Part shown: positions 50,249 through 58,199 of the stretch, one piece after another | Position numbering within the stretch: position 1 is the stretch's first letter | Layout of the letters: the number at the start of each line of letters is the position of its first letter | Assembly (NCBI GenBank): GCA_021736215.1 | Contig: JAIPGI010000001.1 | Location: 1-64,000 of the forward strand | From: Candidatus Altimarinota bacterium | GTDB taxonomy: Bacteria > Patescibacteriota > Gracilibacteria > UBA4473 | Direction of reading: 5' to 3' | Length of the DNA stretch: 64,000 nucleotides | Translations under genes and position numbers: made by a program | The notes under the pieces: generated by a model | The model's input: only the letters and a program-made list of their open reading frames with translations | What the model was told of the DNA's origin: nothing | Database searches by the model: none

Positions 50249-51411
50249 AGTTTCTTGATGATCAAAAGAAAAGAGAATCTGTCCGAAAAATCATTTATGG
50301 AATAACTGATCGCCGGGACGACCCACTGTGGGACAAGGTCAATGATTTTATTATTGATAATTCCCCTGTTCGCATGAAGGAGAAGGGAATATTTTTTGAT
50401 TCTCTTCAGCTCCTCGTAAATTCAGGAGTGAGGTTCGTTAGAGCTTTGGAAATTTTGGCAGAACGCCAACGGAACATCCGTTTCCAACGAGTTCTCAACA
50501 GTATCGTGTACGACATGATCCAGAATGGAGAGAGTTTTTCTCGAAGTATGGGGAAGTATCCCGATGTCTTTTCTTCATCAGAAATTAAAATGATTTTGTC
50601 CGGAGAAATGGCAGGAAAAATTGAAGAAACACTGGAATCCATCGCCAAACAAATTAAAAAAAATATAGAAATACAAATTCGACTTCGTTCCGCCCTCACT
50701 TATCCAGCAACTGTTGTGTTTTCAATTATCATGGCAGCAATAATTATTATGATTTTTGTTGTCCCCAAATTTATCGTTCTTTTTTCGGAATTTCCAAGTG
50801 CAGAACTTCCTTTTGCGACACGAGTTCTTATCGGTAGTTCCTGGTTTCTCCAACACTACTGGTGGTTCCTTCTTACCGTTGTAGTGGCTATAGGAATCCT
50901 TTTCCGAAACTGGAAGCGAACAGAAAGCGGGATACTTACTTGGCATCGGTTTATTTTGCGAATCCCATTCTTCCATTCCATGATAAATAATATTCAAACA
51001 GTGCAGATTGCAAGCAATTTCGCAACCCTTATGCAGTCGGGAATCCCTGTTGTAAAGGCACTTCAGCTTCTCTCAGAGATCATTCATAATCGCATTGTGG
51101 GACTAGAAATATTCGCTATCAGCGAAAAAACCATTCGTGGACAAGCGCTCCATAAAAGTTTCAGTGAAAGCCTTGTTCTCGATCGTATTTTAGGAGAAGT
51201 ACTTGAAATTGGTGAAAAAAGTGGACGTATACCCGAGATTTTACAAAAAACAGCTTCTCAGTATGAAATAGAGGTAGACGCCCAACTCAGAAACATAAGC
51301 ACTCTCATCGAACCGCTTATTATTATTGTAGTAGGAGGCGCTGTTGTTTTCATGGCTATGGCTATTATGACCCCTATTTTCCGACTCCAGGAGCTCTTTA
51401 TCGCTGGATAA
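50245..51411 (+). CDS. pilC: type IV pilus platform protein PilC (GspF family)
   Basis: This is a 388-residue protein with two GspF cytoplasmic domains. The first is FFDSLQLLVNSGVRFVRALEILA (split here), and the second is IASNFATLMQSGIPVVKALQLL. Helices lie near 155-178, 205-225 and 360-382. The final LIEPLIIIVVGGAVVFMAMAIM is the usual end of the family. It is the inner-membrane rotor on which PilB acts. It lies between pilO (4-nt overlap) and the first prepilin (2-nt gap). Confidence 0.92.
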   Translation: MKFLDDQKKRESVRKIIYGITDRRDDPLWDKVNDFIIDNSPVRMKEKGIFFDSLQLLVNSGVRFVRALEILAERQRNIRFQRVLNSIVYDMIQNGESFSRSMGKYPDVFSSSEIKMILSGEMAGKIEETLESIAKQIKKNIEIQIRLRSALTYPATVVFSIIMAAIIIMIFVVPKFIVLFSEFPSAELPFATRVLIGSSWFLQHYWWFLLTVVVAIGILFRNWKRTESGILTWHRFILRIPFFHSMINNIQTVQIASNFATLMQSGIPVVKALQLLSEIIHNRIVGLEIFAISEKTIRGQALHKSFSESLVLDRILGEVLEIGEKSGRIPEILQKTASQYEIEVDAQLRNISTLIEPLIIIVVGGAVVFMAMAIMTPIFRLQELFIAG

Positions 51412-51413
51412 CC

Positions 51414-51878
51414 ATGAACAAAAAGGCGTTCACTCTCATTGAAATTATGATAACGTTCGTGATTTTGGGAATTATGAGCTCCCTTGTCGCCCCCTCTTTT
51501 TTTGCGTATCAACGCCAAAAGGACCTCGATCTTTCTATTCAATTAATAGAAACTACTCTTGAAAAAAGTTTTTCTTCGAGCCGATCGGTCCCACGAATTT
51601 TCGGGGTTTCTGCTCTTCAGAAAGCAAGCGAACTAGAAATATTTGAATGTGAATATCCTACTTGTCTTCAGAAAAAAACGTCTACCCTCTCGCTCCTTCC
51701 AAACATTATGATAACCGAAACTTTTGCAATTCGTTTTTTTCCTCCTCACGGAGACATAGATACTCTCGCTTTTCCAGACAATACTCTTGATATTCGCATT
51801 CAAAATCACAAACGAGAATCCCGAGGGCTTCGTATTCACAAAGCCTCTGGACTTATCGAACGTCTCTGGTCCCAATGA
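51414..51878 (+). CDS. type IV prepilin-like protein (minor pilin/pseudopilin)
   Basis: This is a 154-residue protein. The class III signal is MNKKA|FTLIEIMITFVIL: Ala rather than Gly precedes the cleavage site and Glu5 is present. The helix is followed by a globular domain that contains CEYPTC, a possible disulfide. It resembles FimT/GspH in size. It is the first of three prepilin genes; the next start overlaps its stop by 4 nt. Confidence 0.85.
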   Translation: MNKKAFTLIEIMITFVILGIMSSLVAPSFFAYQRQKDLDLSIQLIETTLEKSFSSSRSVPRIFGVSALQKASELEIFECEYPTCLQKKTSTLSLLPNIMITETFAIRFFPPHGDIDTLAFPDNTLDIRIQNHKRESRGLRIHKASGLIERLWSQ

Positions 51879-52453
51879 AAAAATTATCCCTTGGTTTTGC
51901 TCTCATTCAAACGATCATCGCCATCGTTATATTGGCAACAGCGCTATCGGGCGCGGTGGTTCTCATGGGAACGGTTATAACGGAAACAGCATTTAATAAA
52001 AATAGAATAGTGGCTCTTTATCTCGCGCAAGAATGTTTAGAACTTGCTAGAAATGCTCGAGATAGTGCTTGGAAACAGAATCTTCCGTGGGATTGTTCTT
52101 TCCCCGAAAAAGACAAATCTTATCGGATTTGGTCTACCCCAGAATCGCTTCCTGGGGGCGGAACCACTTCTTGCCAAAATCAACTCGGACTTCAAATTGA
52201 TGCCCCACACCCCCCTTTTAATCTCTCTTTGGAAAATAATACTATTTTTCATGAAACTCCCTGGAATCCCTCTTCTGGAAAAGGGATGATTTTCCAAAGA
52301 AGACTAACTCTTTCTGATATTCTGTACAAAAACAATGACCCACTAGCTTCACCAAAACAAATGACTATCACTTGTACTATTTCTTGGCCACAGAGAGGGG
52401 ATGACGGCGAAATTTCTATGTCCGAAGTACTTACTAACTGGTACAAAAAATGA
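51875..52453 (+). CDS. PilV-like minor pilin with Gln in place of Glu5
   Basis: This is a 192-residue protein. MKKLSLG|FALIQTIIAIVIL has the Gly cleavage site, but Gln stands at mature position 5, where nearly all class III pilins have Glu. The segment LYLAQECLELARNARDSAWKQ is typical of PilV/GspI-like proteins. The globular part has four cysteines. It overlaps its neighbours by 4 nt on each side. Pseudopilins lacking Glu5 (GspK-like) sit at pilus tips; a tip role here is inference. Confidence 0.8.
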   Translation: MKKLSLGFALIQTIIAIVILATALSGAVVLMGTVITETAFNKNRIVALYLAQECLELARNARDSAWKQNLPWDCSFPEKDKSYRIWSTPESLPGGGTTSCQNQLGLQIDAPHPPFNLSLENNTIFHETPWNPSSGKGMIFQRRLTLSDILYKNNDPLASPKQMTITCTISWPQRGDDGEISMSEVLTNWYKK

Positions 52454-53001
52454 AACGAAACGGATTTTCTCTTATCGAACTCTTGGTCGCAATTGTGATT
52501 GCAGGGATTGTTTTATCAGCCGTGATGGGAAGTTATTTTTCTCTCCTTCAGGCAAGCCAGCGTGCCGATGCGGCACGACAATTGCAGAAAGAGTTAAATT
52601 TCGCTGTTATCCGAATGGCAGATAAAATCCGATCCTTTTCAATTCATTATCAAGCTTATGATGATTCCAGCACAAACCCCGGATCTTCTGAAACACTTTT
52701 TACACGGGGAGTGGGGAGTGATGAAATACATAAATTTGAACGAACGGCCTTTCAGTGGCAGGGAAAAGATTTCTATACCCTTTCCATGGATGGGGCCCCA
52801 CTTTTTTCCAAGATATTTAATGTAGAAGCTGTTTTTTTCAAAATAAGTCCACTCCTCGACCCTTCCGCTCCAGAAAATTTAGGAAAAAAAGAAGCCCAAT
52901 TGCAACCGAAGGCAACGATTTTTCTAAAAGCAGTCTCTCTCCAGTACCCAGAAATCAATATAAGCATCCAAACAACCATTTCTTCTCGAAAATATGAATA
53001 G
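52450..53001 (+). CDS. PilW/GspJ-like minor pilin
   Basis: This is a 183-residue protein. MKRNG|FSLIELLVAIVIAGIVL is a canonical class III signal with Glu5. The helix continues into LLQASQRADAARQLQKELN, and a beta-rich domain follows. Length and order between the PilV-like and PilX-like genes fit PilW/GspJ. It overlaps both neighbours (4 and 8 nt). Confidence 0.82.
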   Translation: MKRNGFSLIELLVAIVIAGIVLSAVMGSYFSLLQASQRADAARQLQKELNFAVIRMADKIRSFSIHYQAYDDSSTNPGSSETLFTRGVGSDEIHKFERTAFQWQGKDFYTLSMDGAPLFSKIFNVEAVFFKISPLLDPSAPENLGKKEAQLQPKATIFLKAVSLQYPEINISIQTTISSRKYE

Positions 53002-53833
53002 ATTTTCTCTTCACTTTCGACGGAAAAGATTTGTTCGAAAATCTTCGGGAGCCGTGCTTTTTGTGACGCTTATTCTTTCTGCACTTATCGTAACGGTTGG
53101 CATTGGTCTTGCAAAAATTCTTGCAACAGAAATCCAATTCTCTTCTGATATTTTATTCGGAGAAAAAGCATATTTTGCCGCAGAATCTGGTGTCGAAATA
53201 GCATTACGAGAAATGAATGCCGAACCCGTGCAAAACATAGAAAACTATGAAACATCCCCCAAATCTGATGATCAAAGTGCGAAGTTAATATTGTCTATTC
53301 AAAATCTCCAGCCACTCTTCCCCGAAACTAGTTTTTCACTCCGCATAAACCCAAAACAAACTCAAAAACTCCGTCTCCGAAAAGATACTGATCCGAGTGA
53401 GGGAGTATTGGCAGGACCCGTTGGAGATTTTGATTTATCTGTTGAAGGAGGACGATTCCAATGGAAATTTCTCTGCCAGAGTAATAATGGGACCATTTCT
53501 CTCCAAAATATTTCTAATCCTGGAGATTTTCCCCATTTTTATGACCAGAAATTAGGAATTTCTGATGACGAATTCGGAAATACAACGATTGACAAAACCT
53601 TTTCTGATATCGGGGCAGATCCCGCACAGTGTTTTTTTTCTCTCACAAATTTAGACGAAAATAACCCCATTACTGTAACATTTGCAAATACCGAAATGCC
53701 CCCAAGTAAAGCCGCTATCCATTCCACTGGGAAATCTGGAGGGAGACAAAAGAGTATTGTTTTTGAATACGCACAAAAAAATCTTTCTCCCTTCTTTGAT
53801 TTTGGACTCTTCCACAAAGAAGGAGGATTCTAA
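52994..53833 (+). CDS. PilX/GspK-like pilus assembly protein
   Basis: This is a 279-residue protein. A basic N-terminus (about 1-18) is followed by SSGAVLFVTLILSALIVTVG, a PilX-type helix without Glu5, and then KAYFAAESGVEIALREMN, the conserved motif of PilX_N proteins. The rest is beta-rich with a few cysteines. It is the last gene of the pilus operon; a MITE-like element begins 38 nt after the stop. Confidence 0.8.
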   Translation: MNRFSLHFRRKRFVRKSSGAVLFVTLILSALIVTVGIGLAKILATEIQFSSDILFGEKAYFAAESGVEIALREMNAEPVQNIENYETSPKSDDQSAKLILSIQNLQPLFPETSFSLRINPKQTQKLRLRKDTDPSEGVLAGPVGDFDLSVEGGRFQWKFLCQSNNGTISLQNISNPGDFPHFYDQKLGISDDEFGNTTIDKTFSDIGADPAQCFFSLTNLDENNPITVTFANTEMPPSKAAIHSTGKSGGRQKSIVFEYAQKNLSPFFDFGLFHKEGGF

Positions 53834-53871
53834 ATCTTCGTTGTTATTATAACCTTCTTTTTCAAAGAGAG

Positions 53872-53992
53872 AGAAATCCACCCCCACCCCCTCCTTTAAA
53901 AAAGGAGGAGAAGAGCAATTCCTCACGCAATGATAACAGGAGAAAAATCCTCTTTCCCCCTGAGAAAAAGGGGGAATTGAAGGGGGATTTTT
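53872..53992 (-). mobile_element. MITE-like element with the ends of the DUF559 cassette
   Basis: Read on the minus strand, it starts AATCCCCCTTCAATTCCCCC-TTTTTC-TCAGGGGGAAAGAG and ends CTCCTTT...AAAGGAGG-GGGTGGGGGTGGATTT. Both ends match the DUF559 cassette at 31547-32121 almost base for base and in the same relative order. The inside is about 45 bp and has no gene. It sits between the convergent pilus operon and purL. Confidence 0.6.
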
Positions 53993-54018
53993 ATTATGGC
54001 AGTTTTTGTAGGAGCGTA

Positions 54019-55302
54019 TTAGTGAAACACGATTTCTCCTTTTTCAAATTTCACTTCAGTCTTTTTTTCCTGAGGCGGAACTACTTTGTATTCTCGGTCG
54101 TACAAAATCCCTTGGGTGATTAGACTTGCCGGAGCATCGCAAAGAGTTTCTCCTTTATATTTCACACAATATTTCCCGTCAGCCCGAACCTTTCCGATAA
54201 CAGAAGCTCCTGCATTTTCGGCGACTCGTCCGAGTTCCCACTTCTCTCTGAAATGATGGACAATTTGATCCGTCAATGACGGATGACAAGCAAAACAGAA
54301 CCGTTCCTGTGTTTCGCTGCAGGCAAAAACATGCGGAGGATACTGTCCAACGGTATGAAGTTTTTCCAAATCAATATCCGCACCAAATCCAGCAGCATCG
54401 GTAATTTCAACAGTCGCACAAACAACTCCTCCCGCCCCCAAATCTTTACAGGAAATTTTATCGTATGTTCCTTCTTTCTTGAGTGTTTCAAATAAATCCA
54501 AAATCGATGCTATCAAATGTCTTTCAAGGAATGGGTTGGGCTCCTGAACAGCCGCCTTTTTGGCTTCTAGATCATCATCTTCTTCAAATGTGTCTGAAGC
54601 GAAACTCGCCCCCCCAAACCCAGAGTTGTCTGTGGGTTTTCCGACAATCAAAAGGTCCCATTTTTCTTCGGCAGCCTGAGGAGGAACATAAGAATGAATG
54701 AGTTCTGCTCCCCTCAAAACTCCAATCCCCGTAGCATTCACGAGACAATTTTCATTAAATCCTTCATCAAAATAGACACATCCTCCAACATTTGGAACAC
54801 CTAACGGGTTTCCATATCCAGCAATTCCTTTTACGACTTCCCGTGCAATATTCCGTTGAAGATTTTTTTCTGGATTTCCAAAACGCAAACTATCAATACA
54901 TCCCACCGGGCGAGATCCCATACAGAGAATATCACGCATCACTCCCCCAACCCCTGTCGCAGCCCCCTCGTAGGGAACTATTTGGGACGGGTGGTTGTGT
55001 GATTCATGCGTTACAACAATCGCATAATCTTCTCCTTGGTCTGAAAATACTCGAACCACTCCCGAATCTTCTGCAGGCCCCAAAATGACATTTTCTCCCT
55101 TTGTTGGAAGCCCCTTCAGAAATTTTCGAGAACTTTTATATGAGCAGTGTTCTGAAAGTTGAATTCCAAAAACATTAGCCTCGGTGAGAGTCATTGGGCG
55201 CCCAAGTTGCTTTTGAAGGGACTGTACTTCCGAAACCTTGAGGGGGATATTGTGTTGTCTCAAGAGAGAAGCTGCGTCAGAACCGGAAAAATCAAGATTC
55301 AT
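54019..55302 (-). CDS. purL: phosphoribosylformylglycinamidine synthase, N-terminal half of PurL only
   Basis: This is a 427-residue protein; small PurL is about 740. It covers the linker and the first AIRS pair: EANVFGIQLSEHCSYKSSRKF, VVTHESHNHPSQIVPYEGAATG (shortened), IDSLRFGNP, VPNVGGCVYFD, and CKDLGAGGVVC. It stops after TQGILYDREYKVVPP, where the second AIRS pair should begin. The end (KKTEVKFEKGEIVFH) reads like a natural C-terminus. Either PurL is split in this genome, with the other half elsewhere, or this gene is truncated. A MITE-like element lies 26 bp past the stop. It follows rmuC by 5 nt in one operon. Confidence 0.85.
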   Translation of the reverse strand: MNLDFSGSDAASLLRQHNIPLKVSEVQSLQKQLGRPMTLTEANVFGIQLSEHCSYKSSRKFLKGLPTKGENVILGPAEDSGVVRVFSDQGEDYAIVVTHESHNHPSQIVPYEGAATGVGGVMRDILCMGSRPVGCIDSLRFGNPEKNLQRNIAREVVKGIAGYGNPLGVPNVGGCVYFDEGFNENCLVNATGIGVLRGAELIHSYVPPQAAEEKWDLLIVGKPTDNSGFGGASFASDTFEEDDDLEAKKAAVQEPNPFLERHLIASILDLFETLKKEGTYDKISCKDLGAGGVVCATVEITDAAGFGADIDLEKLHTVGQYPPHVFACSETQERFCFACHPSLTDQIVHHFREKWELGRVAENAGASVIGKVRADGKYCVKYKGETLCDAPASLITQGILYDREYKVVPPQEKKTEVKFEKGEIVFH

Positions 55303-55307
55303 AAAAA

Positions 55308-56384
55308 TTAGAGAAGTTTATCAGATTCGTTTTCTTGAGGCGTTATGCCTTCTTCAAGTGCCGAAACTTTATCAATTTGCCCTTGAAGTTTGAGATTAGC
55401 TCCCTGAACATCCGCTACTTTGCTATTAGCGTTGCCGATATGCTTTGCAAGGATTCCAATTTCTTCATCAAGTCTTTCTGCTTGTTTACGAACTCCTGAA
55501 AGTTCTGCCAAGGCGCGTTGAGCTTCGCGTGCAAATTCCTGACTCTGATATGCCTGAAAAAGCATTTGTAAGACATAAAGCATGGTATTGGGCCCCGTTA
55601 GGAGAACTTTTTTCTTCTTGGCATACTCTGAAATTTCTCCTGACCGGATTGCTGCCTCGTAGTACACATTCTCGTTAGGAAGAAAAAGAAGTGCGAATCC
55701 AAGCGTATTTTTTTCTGGACGAATATATTTAGACACTTCATCAATTCGAACTTTTACATCTTTTTGAAATTCTTTTTGCGCCTTCAGAAGCGCTTCGTCA
55801 TTTTCTGCCTGAACAATTCGTTCAAATGCGGGGAGTGGGAATTTTGCATCAATGGGGATAAGTCCATTAGAGGTTTTGACCACCGCATCCACCACGAGCC
55901 CCGTCCCCAAAGAATACTGTCGTTCCCATAGATTCGCTGGAAAAACAGACCTCAATATTTCTTCTAAATTCTCTTCCCCCATTCCTCCTCGCCCCTTGGG
56001 AGCGCGAAGTATTTTATCGAGATTTTCAATTTTGGATCCAATTTCTCCCATTTTCCCAAGTTCTTTTTGAAGATTTCCAATGACATTGGAAGACTTATCA
56101 AGCCGCTCATTGAGCTGTTTAGCAGATTCTGAAAGCTTTGTATCAACTGTCTGATTCACTCTATGAAATTCTTCTCGGAGTCCCTTAGAACTCTCTCTCA
56201 ATTCATTGCGCAAACTTTCTGATTCGCGAAATCGAGATTCTTTATCTTTTTGAAATTCCTCAAGAAGACGTTTCATTTCTTCTGGAGATTTCTGAGAAGT
56301 GGTTGTGATTTTGAAAATGACGAATCCCAATCCGCCCCCCACGAGGACAAACAATGCAATTAAAAGAATATCAGTAAGTTCCAT
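55308..56384 (-). CDS. rmuC: RmuC family DNA recombination protein
   Basis: This is a 358-residue protein. An N-terminal helix (about 5-25, ILLIALFVLVGGGLGFVIF) anchors it. A long coiled coil (about 35-125) precedes the nuclease-like core, with GRGGMGEENLEEILRSV and PIDAKFPLPAFERIV, then LPNENVYYEAAIRSG and LTGPNTMLYVLQMLFQAY. RmuC limits inversions at short repeats in E. coli; the D/K residues of the PD-(D/E)XK core are present. TACACT (56400-56395) ends 10 nt before the ATG. PurL is cotranscribed. Confidence 0.92.
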   Translation of the reverse strand: MELTDILLIALFVLVGGGLGFVIFKITTTSQKSPEEMKRLLEEFQKDKESRFRESESLRNELRESSKGLREEFHRVNQTVDTKLSESAKQLNERLDKSSNVIGNLQKELGKMGEIGSKIENLDKILRAPKGRGGMGEENLEEILRSVFPANLWERQYSLGTGLVVDAVVKTSNGLIPIDAKFPLPAFERIVQAENDEALLKAQKEFQKDVKVRIDEVSKYIRPEKNTLGFALLFLPNENVYYEAAIRSGEISEYAKKKKVLLTGPNTMLYVLQMLFQAYQSQEFAREAQRALAELSGVRKQAERLDEEIGILAKHIGNANSKVADVQGANLKLQGQIDKVSALEEGITPQENESDKLL

Positions 56385-56440
56385 GAACGAGAGAAGTGTA
56401 CCGATTTTTTATTTTTTTAAAACCATTCTTTCGCGCCCCT

Positions 56441-56477
56441 TCATCCCAGGTTCTAAGAATTTTTGAACCCGGGATGA
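56441..56477. repeat. REP palindrome upstream of purQ
   Basis: TCATCCCAGGTTC, loop TAAGAATTTTT, GAACCCGGGATGA: one mismatch (A opposite C) in the left arm. It lies between the rmuC and purQ promoters. Confidence 0.88.
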
Positions 56478-56527
56478 AAATATTCACCCTTTTTTTCTTC
56501 TTCAAAATTAGTACAATTCAACTGCCC

Positions 56528-57811
56528 ATGAAACCCAAGCTCGCTGTCATCACCTTTCCTGGAAACAATTGTGAAACGGAATCTATTCGAGCAGGAAAAC
56601 GAAATGGCTTTGATACAGAGCTCGTTCTCTGGAACGAAAAAGCGCGAAGCGTCCCGAACTCGTCTCGGGATCTCTCCAAATTTGATGCCTATTTTTTGAT
56701 TGGGGGATTTTCTTTTGAAGATCGAGGCCGATCAGGAGCCATTCCCGCACGAGAACCGATTTTTGACGAACTCCGAAAGGAAGCCAAAAAAGGAAAAGTT
56801 ATCTTGGGTGTTTGTAATGGAGCTCAGATGATTGTGGAATCAGGACTTATCCCCGTGGGAGACAATCCTGTCCCATTTGCTCTCGCGGAAAATATCCGAC
56901 GAAATCCCTCTGGCCACGTTATGGGAACAGGATACTACAACGTCTGGGTGCACCTCAAAAAAGAACGACTAGATACCGCTTTTACCTGTGCCGCCAAAGA
57001 TCTATTACAAGTTCCCATTGCTCATGGAGAAGGACGATTTACTTCTATTGATACGAAGGCTCTCAAGGCACTTGCCGGAAATAAAAACGTTGCTTATCGA
57101 TATGCAGATGCTGAAGGGAACGTGAGTACCGATTTTCCCATTACCCCTAATGGAGCCAAATATGCAGTCGCTATGCTCGTGAATGATGAAGGAACGATTG
57201 GGGCTATCATGCCTCATCCAGAAAGATTTTATGATCATTTCGACGGAGACCAAATCTTTGCTTCAATGAAAAAGTGGATTGAGGCAAAACACTCTCCTTC
57301 AAGCGTTAAAATTGGAGAATTTCACAAATCCGAACTGCCTGAAATAAAGCCTTTTGTCCCCGAGGAAAAGGCTCTTCTTCTCGAAAAGAAACTTATCATT
57401 ACCGACAATGAATCCTTTTCCGTTTCACAAGCCGCAAGTGATGTATCTGGAGAGAAAATAAATTTCGAAAAAAGTATTCTTTTTGAAATAACGGGGAAAG
57501 CCCTAGATAAGAAAAAAATTCTCGAATCCGGTCTTATTCTCAATGAAAATAAAGAAGTCCTCATACCCAAACCCGGGTTCAAAGAACCTCAGAACCCGGG
57601 TTTATCACAAAACAAATATGCCGTACTTCCACTGGAAGATGACACGGCTTCTGCTTTGGGTGAAAAACTTTCCGCACTCCTCAAAACAGAAGTATCGGTA
57701 AAGATTTATAAATGCTGGGATTTCGGGAATACTTCTGAATCCGCCATCCAAAAAGTTCTGCAAAACAGGCTTCTCGCCAACCCAAATTCAGCGAAACTTT
57801 ATAAATTCTGA
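56528..57811 (+). CDS. purQ: phosphoribosylformylglycinamidine synthase glutaminase PurQ with a 170-residue C-terminal extension
   Basis: This is a 427-residue protein; PurQ is about 230-260. The ATG at 56528 is chosen because TACAAT (56512-56517) ends 10 nt upstream. The glutaminase has FPGNNCETES, GGFSFEDRGRSGAI, the nucleophile in VCNGAQM, and the His-Glu pair in MPHPERF. Residues about 255-427 are not in normal PurQ. Their end (QNRLLANPNSAKLYKF) recalls the C-terminus of PurS, so this may be a PurQ-PurS-like fusion that would complement the half-length PurL. A complete REP palindrome is read in frame at residues 348-359 (PKPGFKEPQNPGL). A smaller TCCCGA...TCGGGA palindrome at about 56659-56677 encodes an extra RSVPNSSR loop. 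Confidence 0.85.
   Translation: MKPKLAVITFPGNNCETESIRAGKRNGFDTELVLWNEKARSVPNSSRDLSKFDAYFLIGGFSFEDRGRSGAIPAREPIFDELRKEAKKGKVILGVCNGAQMIVESGLIPVGDNPVPFALAENIRRNPSGHVMGTGYYNVWVHLKKERLDTAFTCAAKDLLQVPIAHGEGRFTSIDTKALKALAGNKNVAYRYADAEGNVSTDFPITPNGAKYAVAMLVNDEGTIGAIMPHPERFYDHFDGDQIFASMKKWIEAKHSPSSVKIGEFHKSELPEIKPFVPEEKALLLEKKLIITDNESFSVSQAASDVSGEKINFEKSILFEITGKALDKKKILESGLILNENKEVLIPKPGFKEPQNPGLSQNKYAVLPLEDDTASALGEKLSALLKTEVSVKIYKCWDFGNTSESAIQKVLQNRLLANPNSAKLYKF
57569..57603. repeat. REP palindrome inside purQ
   Basis: AAACCCGGGTTC, loop AAAGAACCTCA, GAACCCGGGTTT: 12-bp perfect arms within the purQ reading frame. The translated product resembles the (D/E)PGF...NPG units of the transposase insert. 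Confidence 0.93.
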
Positions 57812-58116
57812 AACACTTCTCCTTCATCCAAAAATCCGTGTTCCAAAAGATATTTGCTGATTTCTTCTTTGGTATGATTTTGAACGAAAGAAATTAATTC
57901 TTCTATATTTTTTTTATATTCCTCAAAAAAATCAAGCACTGATTTCACTTTAGGATCCTCTCCAAAAGAAAGGAGTTCATTGATTTTTGATTTAATATTT
58001 TCGAGCGATCTCTGAACGGTCTTCTGAAACCCCTCAACAGTAGAGGAATCTATAAATTCTTCCGTTTGACTAGAAATTTTCGGAAAACCTGTCGTATCGA
58101 GTTTCGATGTTCCCAT
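57799..58116 (-). CDS. hypothetical helical protein
   Basis: This is a 105-residue protein, soluble and mainly helical, with coiled-coil-like stretches (LENIKSKINELL; FFEEYKKNIEELISFV). No family is recognised. Its 3' end overlaps that of purQ by 13 nt (convergent). It is divergent from purH; TATAAG (58131-58126) ends 9 nt before its ATG. A TTGACA on this strand (58168-58163) overlaps the purH -35 box. Confidence 0.5.
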   Translation of the reverse strand: MGTSKLDTTGFPKISSQTEEFIDSSTVEGFQKTVQRSLENIKSKINELLSFGEDPKVKSVLDFFEEYKKNIEELISFVQNHTKEEISKYLLEHGFLDEGEVFQNL

Positions 58117-58161
58117 GAAGAAATGCTTATACCTAAAGTCTTTAATACCAAAAGAGAGACT

Positions 58162-58189
58162 TTGTCAAACCAAAAAAATACTCTACACT
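58162..58189 (+). promoter_or_regulatory. purH promoter, nearly leaderless
   Basis: TTGTCA (58162-58167), a 16-nt spacer, TACACT (58184-58189), then 10 nt to the ATG. The -35 box is read on the other strand as TTGACA by the divergent small gene. No purine riboswitch or PurBox is seen. Confidence 0.65.
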
Positions 58190-58199
58190 TCTCCTGTCC

